DNA from: Linum tenue
Taxonomy: Eukaryota; Streptophyta; Magnoliopsida; Malpighiales; Linaceae
Length of the DNA: 64,000 nt
Direction: 5' to 3'
Assembly (NCBI GenBank): GCA_946122785.1
Contig: CAMGYJ010000003.1
Span: 6,360,032 to 6,424,031 of the forward strand
Shown here: positions 26,496-37,196 of the stretch, one piece after another
Layout of the letters: every line of letters starts with the position of its first letter
Numbering within the stretch: the first letter of the stretch is position 1
The notes under the pieces: generated by a model
Seen by the model: the letters and a program-made list of their open reading frames with translations, nothing else
Told to the model about the DNA's origin: nothing
The model's database searches: none
Program-made: the position numbers and the translations under genes

Positions 26496-27061
26496 TAGGG
26501 GTGTACATGGGTCGGGTGGTTCGTGTTTGGTCATTTTAATCACCCGATCCATACACTGCGGTTTTGAAAATATCAAATCCAAACCCACCCAAAAATTTTA
26601 TAACCCTAAGGTTGTTTATAGTTGGGTTGAAGATAATTTTAATTAAAAACCCAACATGCACAAAAAAAGACAATTATTCTACACCACAAAATATTACACG
26701 ACTAATTATGTGACTTGTAGTCTATATTAAATATACGTCTAAATTTTAAGTAAAAGAATGTATTAGTCTAGGAAAACCACAAGAGAAAAATATGATAAAA
26801 TTATTTTAATTTTCTTACAAATATGCTTATATACGATACAAATATGTTTTGGATACAAAAATTGATGACAATAGTTGGAACACGGGTTGGGTCAGATTCT
26901 ATGGGTTACATAACCCAAAATCCGGACCCAACCCAATAGAGACGTGTTGTGCAAAATAAAACTCTCACTCAGCCTTAAAACTTAACTTTACCGATAAATA
27001 CGAGTGGATTGAGTCGGATTGGACGGGTGTATTGATTTGCGGGTTGGTTTGTTCACCCGTA
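26496..27061. mobile_element. hAT-type MITE (TAGGGGTGTACA end)
   Basis: Left end TAGGGGTGTACATGGG and right end TTGTTCACCCGTA are inverted, with GGGTCGGG/CCCAACCC words internal to both ends. Flanks CCCAACCG (26488-26495) and CCGAACTG (27062-27069) match at 6 of 8 positions, a weak 8-bp target duplication. No coding capacity. Confidence 0.65.
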
Positions 27062-27248
27062 CCGAACTGACGCGGTCTAAACCCACTCTTGAATTCTCAC
27101 GTCGTCTACCTCAAGCCCTGATCCCAACCACCATCCTCTCTGGCTTCCGGCGACCATCTCAAAATTTTCTATTTCGTCCAAAAATCAAAACGCCTACCCG
27201 GATCTAGAACCTCTGTCGCATGCTTCCCCTATGTGAAAGTTTGGAACC

Positions 27249-28721
27249 AGGTTAATTGCAAGGTTGGTCACTGAGATTATATAAAACATTTATGTTAAGT
27301 CCTTGAAAATATTTAATTCCGTTCGTAGTCACTAAAAGTAATTAAATGATTCATCTTTTGTCACTCTCCATTAACTTATGTTAGTCTCCATTAACGGCGT
27401 TAATTTTCTGCTAACTGACTTGCCTAATCAGCCTAATTTAACTCAGAAAAATTTAACCCAACCCGGTAATCAAAACCCGCTACATCACCCCCGACCCTAT
27501 CCCTCCTGACCCACTCGCCTTCTTCTCCACCTCCGACTGAACAAAATGCAAGCCACCATCGCTGAACAAAAGCCCCGCCACCTCTCCTCTCATCCCTTTC
27601 TATCCTGCGCCAGTATGCCTTTCCCTCTTGTCTTTCTTGAAATTCTGAAACCCTCTCCTAAATTCATCTCCCTGTTTCACCCTCTCCCTCAATCGAAAAC
27701 CTAGAAAAAAAAAACCACATGCAACTTTCATCTTCTTCGCCCAAAGCCCACCGCCTCAACTGCCTTCTCATCAGCCATCGAATCCAAACACATCACTTGC
27801 TGATTGAGGCCGTCGGCGACTTCTCCTTCCTACGAGACTAAATCCCCCAAAATCACCACCCAGTTTTCGACCGATGTTAGCCGAGTCCGAGAGCAAGCCT
27901 CTTCCCCATAGCGTCCATTGAAACCCTCGGCATCGTCATTAATCCAGACGGAGGAGATCGACGAGAGGAAATCGGAACAGAGGAGGAATGCGACGAAGTG
28001 GATGAAGTCGTTTGTAAAAGAGGGACGAGGCGAGAGACCGAAACCAGGCTTCTTTCGGGTCGTGGCGAGGTGGGATCCAATCTATCTATCGTCAAAGCAA
28101 TGCTCCACTCTCTCGTCCATTCCTTCTGTTCTTCGTCTTTATCATCATCGGCATTTCAATCCAAACTCGCGCTTGCAGCTTCCATCATCGACCTTTCAAT
28201 CCAAACCCGCGTTTCCCGGTTTCAACTCCGAACACGCCCTGAAGCAACTGCGCCCCTGTTCTCTGGGCTAGTAGGATTTGCATCCTCTATGCGTTCTTGA
28301 AGATCAGTTTAGCTGGATTGAATTCTCCCTCTTCAATCGACTGCGCCAGATGAAAGAAGAAACAATCGGATGAAGATGACGATTGAGGACGGCGGCTCCA
28401 GAAAGGGATCCAGAAACACTATTTTTTTTGTTTTAATTTAATTGTAGTTTATTTGTTTTGTGGTTTGAATGACATGGCAAATTCTAATGACGTGGCAGCT
28501 TGATTTTCCACGTTTTTTTGTTAAATTAGGCTGACTAGGCAAGTTTGTTAGCCATGTCAGCAAAAAATTGACGTCGTTAACAGAGACTAACGGAAATTAA
28601 CGGAGAGTGACCAAACTTGAATAATTTAATTAGTTTTAGTGACTACGAACGAAATTAAATATTTTCAGTGACTAAATATGAACTTTTTTATAATCTCATT
28701 GACCAACCTTGCAATTAACCT
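27249..28721. mobile_element. MULE-type TIR element with GC-rich interior (Pack-MULE-like)
   Basis: 1473-bp element with long inverted ends (AGGTTAATTGCAAGGTTGGT ... and its complement at 28702-28721; similarity runs ~200-250 bp inward through AATTCCGTTCGTAGTCACTA). A perfect 10-bp duplication GTTTGGAACC flanks it (27239-27248 and 28722-28731), in the 9-11 bp range of Mutator-like elements. The middle, ~27470-28400, is GC-richer and has open frames on both strands (for example 27918-28271) without a transposase; this is how elements that capture host gene fragments look. The captured source is not identified. Confidence 0.85.
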
Positions 28722-29485
28722 GTTTGGAACCCTTCTCTTCGAAGGAATAATGGATAAGAGAAAGCCTGTTGGATTTTGGGAAATTGGCTTCTTGCCTTTC
28801 CATTCAGCTTTAGCGGTAGAATATATAGTCTGTACAGTACTGAAAGAAAGGGGACAGATCAACAATGCTGATCTATTCCCAATGCTCTGTACAAACTAAC
28901 GACTAATTACACTTTACAAATGAACCAAACCAAACAGGACAAATGTCTCATCTTTGTCTCACTCCTCTGTACCGCCTCCCGGTAACAGGAGATAATGAAA
29001 GACCGTCAAAACTCAAATCGGCGACTATATATGTCAAATTGGATCGACAAGGTTTAGAGGAAGTTATCATCATCATCAAGTTTAGTTTATTGTTAACGTT
29101 TAGACTTTAGTTTGAGTTATGTTTGTTTTAAGTTAATTGTTCTCCAAAAGCAAGCTAGTACGATTTGTCTTGTAGTGCCAAGCTTGAGTATTTAAACTCA
29201 AGTATGAATGAGAAACACCTAAGACTTCTAGAGTTTCATTTCCCACAACTCATCTTTGTTGTAATGGTATCAGAGCCTCTAGATCCTAGAGAACCCTAAA
29301 ACCTTCTACCCACAAAAATAAGGACTATGTCCAGATCTGAAATTTTCAGATCATAAACCCTAAAAAAACAAATACAACTCTTTCTCCAATCTCCATTGTA
29401 TCTGTTCCCTACTCCAAATCTCACTCACCCTACACCCAAGGAGGATCGACTCTGCTCCCAAAATCCATTCCTTTCTTTTCGCCCA
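28508..29485 (+). repeat. Inverted duplication 1, left arm: MULE end plus copia-like LTR/leader
   Basis: About 978 bp that recur inverted at 34627-35601 with roughly 96-97% identity by eye. It holds the terminal ~215 bp of the 27249-28721 MULE, the target-duplication junction, and the sequence leading to a PBS-like TGGTATCAGAGC at 29265-29276 (complement of initiator tRNA-Met as used by plant copia elements). Confidence 0.9.
28732..29276 (+). mobile_element. Copia-like LTR/leader ending in a tRNA-Met primer binding site
   Basis: The TGGTATCAGAGC motif at 29265-29276 is the standard primer binding site of many plant LTR elements, and the ~540 bp before it behaves as an LTR: part of it recurs in direct orientation at 34453-34627 and inverted at 34835-35400. 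Exact LTR ends (TG ... CA) are not visible, so borders are approximate. The sequence also continues left of the MULE insertion. Confidence 0.55.
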
Positions 29486-29891
29486 CACAAAACCAAAATC
29501 CCCAAATTTCCCAGATCTAGAAATCTCCCAAATCCCAAACCATTCCCCCGATTGTCATCACCATCTCAATCTCTTCGCCACTCTCGTGTTTCTTACCAAC
29601 GAAAAACCCAGTCCTTTGTCCAGATCTAGATTCCATCTCTCAGGCGGTGAGCGAAAGGAAGATCTAGAAGCTCTGTGAAGTGCGAGCTAGAAATTGAAGC
29701 TCAGCGCAAATATGCCATCGTCAACTCTAGATCTTTCCGTGTTTCCTCCGTCGAGCCGACATCTGCTTCCGAAGAAACCGCAGAGCACTAGAAGAAAAAG
29801 CCTCGCACCGTCGCTGGATAACGCTACAACCAAAATAGCCAGTCCGCTTCAGGGGGTGGGATACGGTCACTTCCCCCTATGGGGTTGTGAG

Positions 29892-31117
29892 TAGAGGTGT
29901 CAATCGAGCGCGTTCGGGCTGGGTTCATTCGGGTTGGTCGGGTTGCGAGTCGATCGGGTTGCGGGTTCATCGGGTTGCGGGTTACTCGGGTTATGGGTCA
30001 CTCGGGTTAAAGGTCAATCGGGTTATGAGTCAATCGTGTTGCGGGCCAATCGAGTTACGTGTCAATTGGGTGCGGGTCAATCGGGTTGCGGGTCCGACGG
30101 TTCAGGTTGCGGGTTTTACGGACCAAAACATCGCGTTACTTTTTAGTGATTACTAGTAAGTCGTAAATCGTAACTATTTGAAGCTAGCACAATACTTGTA
30201 AAAAAAAGGAATCACTACTCAAAGTCAAAGACTCAAAGGTGGGGAGAAACAAAATTTTGGGGAAACATTACAGGGGGAATTATTGGCAGCTCTCGGCTAG
30301 GGATGGCAATGGGTCGGGTCGGGGACGGATAGTGCATATCCGTTACCCTACCCAAAGTAATTCGGGTTTTACCCATACCCATACCCACATGTGAAACGGG
30401 TAGAAAATTAAAAACATGCCCATATCCGTTCGGGTTTTGGTTATCCACGGTTATCCATGGATAATAATTTTTCTTCATAACTCCAACCAATATGTTAACA
30501 TTCACACGTATTCTCACATTAGTAAGACAAAAATTACGACAATAGTTCACTAGAATGAAGAAAATTAACTAAAACAACACAATTTAATGAAAATATTATA
30601 TTTATATGCTAAATATAAAATATGTTAGAGAAAAATAATAATTATTTCTAGAGAAAATACACACGCATGCGTATAATCGGGCGGGTTCGGGTTGGATAGT
30701 TAGAAACCCATGCCCACCCATTACCCGCAATATTTGGGTTCGGGTTTTACCCGTACCCACTAAATGTCCTTCGGGTTCGGGTTTTACCCTACCCAATTAG
30801 GTCGGATTCGGGTGGATATCAACGGTTACAGATATTTTTACCATCCCTAGTCTCGGCGGGTGGGGGGAATCAAATTTTTGGGCAGTAGTATTGGGGGAAC
30901 CAAAAATTTGGAGAGAAAAGTTTAAAAATAGTTTTTTAATTTTTTAAAAACAAGTGAAATTGTTCATATAAATGTATAGAGAAATTGTTTATATAATTTT
31001 TGGGTTAGTCGGGTGAGGGTTGGTCGGGTTGCGGGTCATTGACTTTTAGTCAAATAGGGTTGCGGGGCGGGTTGATCGGGCGGGTTACTCGGGTTGGGTC
31101 ACATTTTGACAGCTCTA
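29892..31117. mobile_element. hAT-type MITE with perfect 8-bp target duplication
   Basis: Ends TAGAGGTGTCAA and TTGACAGCTCTA are inverted; the body near both ends is a run of TCGGGTTGCGGG words. A perfect 8-bp duplication GTTGTGAG lies at 29884-29891 and 31118-31125. It sits within the left TIR of a MULE-like element and itself contains another MITE at 30298-30849. Confidence 0.92.
30298..30849. mobile_element. hAT-type MITE nested in another MITE
   Basis: 552 bp with ends TAGGGATGGCAATGGG and, inverted, TTTTTACCATCCCTA. Flanks CTCTCGGC and GTCTCGGC match at 7 of 8 positions, a slightly diverged 8-bp duplication. It lies wholly within 29892-31117 and is thus the younger insertion. No coding capacity. 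Confidence 0.88.
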
Positions 31118-31394
31118 GTTGTGAGATTCACAACCAAGGGCATTTTGGGTATGACAACAAAATGAATTTATTAATTATTTTTTGTATTAATTACAAATTG
31201 GGAATTAAAACCTCATATTAAATACATGCTTTTTTAAATTTAAATCCTACAATAAATATAACTATCTCTCTTCCTATCTCTCTCTTTCTTTTCCAGCAGA
31301 CACACCACTCTGACCGGCTGACTTTCTGACCGACAGACTTTCTCCGGCGAAATCCTTGAATAATACTCGCTCCGGCCACCTGCAAAAAATTATC

Positions 31395-31625
31395 GCTCCA
31401 TCAGTGCGCTAGTGGTACGCTACTGCTACCACTGGTGCAACTACCAGTACAGCAATACCAGTACCATATGGTAGCTGGTAGTGGTAGAGTACCACTACCA
31501 TCTGGTACCTGATAGTGGTAGCGTACCACTATCATTTGATACCATTACCTATCATTTGGTACCATTACCTGGTAGTGGTTGCTACAAGATGGTAATGGTA
31601 GCGTACCACTACATCTAGTACCACT
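31395..31625. repeat. TACCACTACC/GGTAGTGGTA minisatellite
   Basis: Short imperfect repeats of TACCACTA and its complement GGTAGTGGTA alternate on both strands, so the tract can fold on itself. It is inside the 29852-32169 element. Confidence 0.8.
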
Positions 31626-32315
31626 ATCAGAAGAAAACACTAGAAAAAAACCAGATCTGAAAAACGAAGGAGAGGAGAGGAAGAGTATAGTGGCAGAGGG
31701 ACTCACACCGAAAGAGGCAAGGAGAGGAGGCACGACAACGACGACAGGGAGTGGGGGAGGCGGAGGATTGCGGACGCGACGATGGTGGAAGGCTCAGCAG
31801 GGGGTGAAGGGAGGTGGAGGGCTACTGGACGGCGACGATGGAGGGCGCGGCAGGGGGGCGGCGAGGGCTATGGAGGGCGCCGGCGGCTGTAAAGGCCGAC
31901 GGCGTTGGAGGGCGGCGGTGCCGTCTGTCTGCTAGAGAGGAGGAGGGAGAGAGGGAGGATGGGAGGAGTTAGGGTTTCATGTATTTATATGGGAGGGAGA
32001 GTGATTGGGTGTGGTAATATTTTTTCCTTCCCAAAATGCCCTTATTTTAATCTTAACCAGCAATTTCAAAAAAAGAAGAGAGAGACAGGAAAAAGAGTGT
32101 ATTCAATGACTAGAAAGTAAGTTGCGAATCTCACAAACCCTATAGGGGAAGTGACAGTATCTCACCCCCCCCCTTCAGACCACTTGTCTCGTCATCGTCA
32201 ACAATTGTCATCAGTCAAACGACAGGCGAGGAAGAAGCCCGCGACCCAAAGATCCACAATCGCAAGATCAAGTTCGACATCGTCTCTATTGAAGCAACCT
32301 CATCGCTGCCTCTCT

Positions 32316-32783
32316 CACGTCATGGCCTTCGCGGAGAAAGTGTTTCCAAAACTGGTGAAGAAATCCACCATGAGGAAGTCAGGGGTCACTGATCTTTCCT
32401 CTAAAGTCGGTTATTTCACCATGAATGCAGTGGGTTACAAGAGTTTGAGGAAGAAAATGATTACAAAGCACAAGGAAAGGCCAGTCACAAGACAATACCC
32501 AGAAGATGAAGGTGAGTTTCTTGAAACTGAAGCTACCAAGAATGAATTTGTGGGTCTTGAACATGAGATTGAACTGAATTCGTCCATTACTGTGTGTGAA
32601 ATGGAAGCTCTCCAAGCTGTGTTTGAGAAGATTTCTTGTGAACATGTGTTTGTGATTGAGAAAAGTGAACAAAATGTGAAAATTGGTTCTTTGGAGGAAG
32701 CCATCAGAGGTTCAAATGTTTCTTTGTTGTGTTTTGGAACTGAGAATAGTGTTATGAGACAAGAGTCTCATTTTTCTTGCTGA
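32316..32783 (+). CDS. Unrecognised open frame, 155 residues
   Basis: From ATG 32316 (GTCATGGCC context) a 155-residue frame runs to TGA at 32781. An upstream in-frame extension starts at 32151 in the right TIR of the MULE-like element. The protein is Lys/Glu-rich, with a basic N-terminus (KVFPKLVKKSTMRKSG) and an acidic C-terminal half (EDEGEFLETEATKNEF), and has no motif I recognise. It is not low complexity. It lies downstream of the copia-like leader within the repeat nest, so it may be a relic of an element-borne or captured gene. No function is assigned. Confidence 0.35.
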   Translation, partial: HVMAFAEKVFPKLVKKSTMRKSGVTDLSSKVGYFTMNAVGYKSLRKKMITKHKERPVTRQYPEDEGEFLETEATKNEFVGLEHEIELNSSITVCEMEALQAVFEKISCEHVFVIEKSEQNVKIGSLEEAIRGSNVSLLCFGTENSVMRQESHFSC

Positions 32784-33067
32784 GTCTCAGTAAGTAGAAG
32801 AACAAAGAAGAAGCTGCAAGTTTCAGCAGCAACAAAAAAAAAGTTCTTGTTTCAGCAAAAGAAAGAGCAGGCAACAGTCAGTTTTGGCAGCAAAGGGATC
32901 ACCCTATTGTGTTCAAAGTCAGTTTTCATCAAATCTAAGCAGAGAGAAGCAGCCAAACATTGCACTCCCATGTTGATTCACAAGTTTCTGGTACGAAAGC
33001 TAGCTAGCTCAAAATCAGCAGCTTCATATCATCATCAAGTCAAAGCAGAGGGAAGTAGCCAACGGAG

Positions 33068-33775
33068 TAGGGATGGCAATGAGTCGGGTTGGGTCGGGTT
33101 TTGCAAACCCAAATCCAAACCCATGAGTTTATTCACGAAATAAACCCGGGGTAAAACCCACTGGTTTTGAAAAACTCAAACCCAACCTAACCCAACCCGC
33201 TGGGTATCCGCGGGTTCATGGGTACCCACTAGTTTTTGTCGTAAAAAATTTACAATAACAAGTACCTTACAAAATTAAAGTCAAATATCAATCTCCCAAT
33301 ACAAATTATCCATATATAAATCACCATTCTAGAAAATTCAAGCAAATCACAAATTAACTATACAAATTGTTCAACACCAATCTAGAAAACTCAAGAAAAT
33401 TGAAGCAAATCACATATAATCCATAAATAACATGATTAATTGAAAGCTTCTTCGTCCTTGTCAATTAAGTTTTTTCACTCTCCACTCAATAACATCAACT
33501 TCATTCTACACAATTAGAAAGAAAAAATTAGACATGTCTCCACAAACATAAATAAGATTAGTTGTTTAAAATATTAAATATACCGAGAAAATTAATTATA
33601 TGGGTGTGGGCGGGTACCCATGAGGCGGGTTTACCTAAACCCAAACCCAACCCGATAAATAGTGAACGGGTTTAAACCCAAACTCGGGCCAAACCCCGTC
33701 AATACGGATTTTACCCACGTTGGCCGGGTTGGGTCGGGTGGGTACCCATGGGTTCGGGTTTCGTTGCCATCCCTA
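33068..33775. mobile_element. hAT-type MITE with perfect 8-bp target duplication
   Basis: 708 bp with ends TAGGGATGGCAATGAG and, inverted, CGTTGCCATCCCTA, followed inward by GGGTTGGGTCGGG and its complement. Perfect 8-bp duplication CAACGGAG at 33060-33067 and 33776-33783. The AT-rich middle has no coding capacity. A truncated relative is at 36411-36920. Confidence 0.93.
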
Positions 33776-33784
33776 CAACGGAGC

Positions 33785-34380
33785 ACTCCCCTGCTGATTT
33801 CAGATTGTTTTTCGGATGGAGTGCTAGCTAGCAAAGTCAGCAGCATATCCGAACCACTTTGGAGATCCATCTAAAGCAAAAAAAAAAAAAAAAAGTTGAA
33901 GATGTGAAAGTTCAGCCAGCTACCCATGATGCAGCGGCAATTTCATTTTAAGATCATCGGAGTGCTAGATAGCAACAGAAAACTGAGCAGCACATCCCAT
34001 CTTATTTGGAGAAACTGAAGCTTTGTAGCGGAAGTTGGGGGTTGGGTAGTTGATGAAGAAGAAATGAGTGCTAGCCAGCCAAGAAAAAGCATCAGCATAT
34101 CCGAGTTAATTTGGAGAAACTCAAGCTACAAAGCTGAGTTGGGGGTTGAGGAGTTGAAGAAGAAGAAGAAGAAGATGGGATGCTAACTAGCCAAAGATGC
34201 AGTGGTATCACCTGTTGAAGAAGAAGAAGAAGAAGAAGAAGAAGAAGAAGAAGAAGATTTCATAGCTAGCTAGCCATAGATGCAGCAGCTTTTCAGAAGA
34301 TGTTTGGAAAGTTAGCTAGCAAGATGCAGCAACTTCACCATTTGAAGATTGAAGGTAAGTTAGCTAGCCAACAGTGCATC
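33785..34380. repeat. Degenerate ~80-110 bp repeats with GCTAGCTAGC words, plus GAA tract
   Basis: At least four related blocks each contain a GTGCTAG(C/A)TAGC-like word, a CAGCA(T/C)ATCC word and a TTTGGAGA(A/T) word (near 33820, 33970, 34070 and 34120). A pure GAA run lies at ~34217-34257. They look like decayed copies of one unit. Confidence 0.6.
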
Positions 34381-34452
34381 AACATTCCAAAGTCTAAACT
34401 GTATTCTCTCCAAACTTGGTGTACACATTCTGTGCTCGCCCGCTTGCGGGGG

Positions 34453-34627
34453 GTAACAGGAGATATTGAAAGATCGTCAAAACTCAAACCGGCGATCATG
34501 AATGTCAAAGTGGATCGGCAAGGTTTAGAGAAAGTTATCATCATCATCAAGTTTAGTTTATTGTCAATGTTTTGACTTTAGTTTGAGTTATGTTTGTTTT
34601 AAGTTAATTGTTCTCCAAAAGCAAGCT
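34453..34627 (+). mobile_element. Truncated LTR fragment, direct copy of 28990-29155
   Basis: Matches the left LTR/leader region in direct orientation from GTAACAGGAGATA to CTCCAAAAGCAAGCT with ~92% identity by eye. It ends exactly where the inverted copy starts (34627), so it may be the remnant of the 3' LTR of the same element. Confidence 0.65.
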
Positions 34628-35601
34628 GGGTGAAAAGAAAGGAATGGATTTTGGGAGCAGAGTCGATCCTCCTTGGGTGTAGGGTGAGTGAGATTTGGAG
34701 TAGGGAACAGATACAATGGAGATTGGAGAAGAGTTGTATTTGTTTTTTTAGGGTTTATGATCTGAAAATTTCAGATATGGACATAGTCCTTATTTTTGTG
34801 GGTAGAAGGTTTTAGGGTTCTCTAGGATCTAGAGGCTCTGATACCATTACAACAAAGATGAGTTGTGGGAAATGAAACTCTAGAAGTCTTAGGTGTTTCT
34901 CATTCATACTTGAGTTTAAATACTCAAGCTTGGCACTACAAGACAAATCGTACTAGCTTGCTTTTGGAGAACAATTAACTTAAAACAAACATAACTCAAA
35001 CTAAAGTCTAAATGTTAACAATAAACTAAACTTGATGATGATGATAACTTCCTCTAAACCTTGTCGATCCAATTTGACATTTATAGTCGCCGATTTGAGT
35101 TTTGACGATCTTTCATTATCTCCTGTTACCGGGAGGCGGTAAAGAGGAGTGAGACAAAGATGAGACATTTGTCCTGTTTGGTTTGGTTCATTTGTAAAGT
35201 GTAATTAGTCGTTAGTTTGTACAGAGCATTGGGAATAGATCAGCATTGTTGATCTGTCCCCTTTCTTTCAGTACTGTACAGACTATATATTCTATCGCTA
35301 AAGCTGAATGGAAAGGCAAGAAGCCAATTTCCCAAAACCCAACAGGCTTTCTCTTATCCATTATTCCTTCGCATAGAAGGGTTCCAAACAGGTTAATTGC
35401 AAGGTTGGTCACTGAGATTACAAAAAAGTTCATATTTAGTCATTGAAAATATTTAATTCCGTTCGTAGTCACTAAAACTAATTAAATGATTCAAGTTTGG
35501 TCACTCTCCGTTAATTTCCGTTAGTCTCCGTTAACGACGTCAATTTTTTGCTGACATGGCTAACAAACTTGCCTAGTCAACCTAATTTAATAAAAAACGT
35601 G
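34627..35601 (-). repeat. Inverted duplication 1, right arm
   Basis: Reverse complement of 28508-29485, carrying the PBS-like motif (34835-34846 on the minus strand), the LTR-like region, the GTTTGGAACC junction and ~200 bp of the MULE end. Because the junction created by the MULE insertion is present in both arms, the duplication happened after that insertion. Confidence 0.9.
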
Positions 35602-36410
35602 CGATTGTCAAATTGATGGAAAATCGAGCTTGAAAATCTCGATGTTGGCCGACAAGCTAAAGAACAGATCCTCCATATCAGCCATCGTCCCAATGACAAC
35701 ATACAGACAGTTCGACGCCAACACTCCCAACGCCCGTTTGTTCACCCATTTCACACACCATGATGGAACTAAAAGAAAGAACCTTAAATTAGTGCAATCT
35801 ACAAATTCTCCATTGCACGATAACACCTTAAGTTAACTTTATGAGATTGAGATACATATTAATAAACCATGTAAGCTATCTATCTATCTTCCCTCTTAGT
35901 CACTACACATCCAAGTTTACTTACTATTCAATCAAAGTCTCTCTCATTTGTATACAAGGCACAATGACTTTTATCGTTGTGGTTCTTGCTGGTTGTAATT
36001 TTGGATATGTTGCTTTTAGTTTCCGCCTTTGTTTCACTCTGGTTTAGCTCTTTATGTGTTGTCTTATTTATTTAACATGACCTTTAGAATTTTGCAGTCT
36101 TAGACAACATTAGCGCCACAGTGAGGCTCTGTGTGAGTTTTTTTCTTCTTATTAATGTTTCGCTCTTCTACATATATAGGCATATAAATCTACTTACTCT
36201 GATTAGTGATTAAATGAGTAAGCAAGGATGATACTTTTGGAATGTCTTTGCTGTCGCTTTTAGTTTACATGTGACAGACACTCATGTGAATGAGATTTCT
36301 CCCTTCAGTCCTTCTCACCTCATTGTATCATTAAATACAACTAAGTATATGGAAGGACAAAACATTTTGTTGTATAGTGATTAGTAATATTGATTATGCG
36401 TGGATCAGAG
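35602..36410. other. No gene recognised
   Basis: A minus-strand frame at 35608-35826 (VNKRALGVLASNCLYVVIGT ...) reads like real protein but I cannot name it, and it has no supporting exons. It may be a gene scrap carried with the duplicated MULE end. The rest is AT-rich. Confidence 0.25.
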
Positions 36411-36920
36411 TATCCATATATAAAACACCATTCTCTCAATACATAGTATCCATATATAAAACACCATTCTAGAAAATTCAAGCAAATGATAAATTAACTA
36501 TACAAATTGTTCAACATCAATCTAGAAAATTGAAGCAAATCACAAATTATCCATAAACAACATGATTAATTGAAAGTTTCTTCCTCCTTGTCAATTAAGT
36601 TTTTTCACTCTCCACTCACTAATATCAACTTCATTCTACACAATTAGAAAGAAAAAAATTAGACATGTCTCCACAAACATAAAGAAGATTAGTTGTTTAG
36701 AATATTAAATATACCCGGAAAATTAATTATATGGGAGTGGGCGGATATCCATGGGGCGGGTTTACCTAAACCCAAACCTAATCCAACTTGATAAATAATT
36801 AAATAGTGAACGGATTTAAACCCAAACCCGGCCCAAAACCCGTCAATACGGATTTTACACACGTTGACCGGATTGAGTCAAATAGGGTACCCGTGGGTTC
36901 GGATTTTGTTGCCATCCCTA
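36411..36920. mobile_element. Truncated relative of the 33068-33775 MITE
   Basis: About 510 bp closely related to the right two thirds of the MITE at 33068-33775, in the same orientation, ending TTGTTGCCATCCCTA. The left terminus is missing and the first ~35 bp are locally duplicated (TATCCATATATAAAACACC twice). Confidence 0.85.
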
Positions 36921-37196
36921 GTGGCACTGCGTTATAATATGTAACTGTAAATAAAATGACTACTCTTCCAATCGCGCGGTACTAATAATCTTCCTTTCTT
37001 CTTCTTTTTCTTCTTCTTCAGCGACCAGGACAACTTCAGGGAGCCTTCTTCTCTTCTTTGAGTATTGAACTTCGTCTCTGATCTATTCAAAAAAAAAAAA
37101 AACTTCGTCTCTGACAAGTACGCTGGTGGAAACTAGATGAAGAGAGAAGAGTTCTAGGCTAGCTACTTGCCTATCGGAGAAGGATACACAACTTGG

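Larger units (their letters stand above)
29852..32169. mobile_element. Second MULE-like TIR element hosting two nested MITEs
   Basis: Left end GGGGGTGGGATACGGTCACT and, inverted at the right, AGTGACAGTATCTCACCCCC; similarity continues ~48 bp through the GTGAGATTC block (interrupted on the left by a later MITE), and both sides also carry AAGGGCATTTTGGG further in. Terminal G/C homopolymers blur the borders, and the flanks (TCCGCTTCA, CCCCCTTCA) give only a possible 9-bp duplication. The interior holds a TACCACTA/GGTAGTGGTA minisatellite and a very GC-rich tract at 31660-31940. No transposase. Confidence 0.65.

Noticed and set aside
31579..31935. 118-residue Gly/Arg-rich frame
   Set aside because: Produced by the GC-rich G-run tract inside a TIR element; composition explains it.
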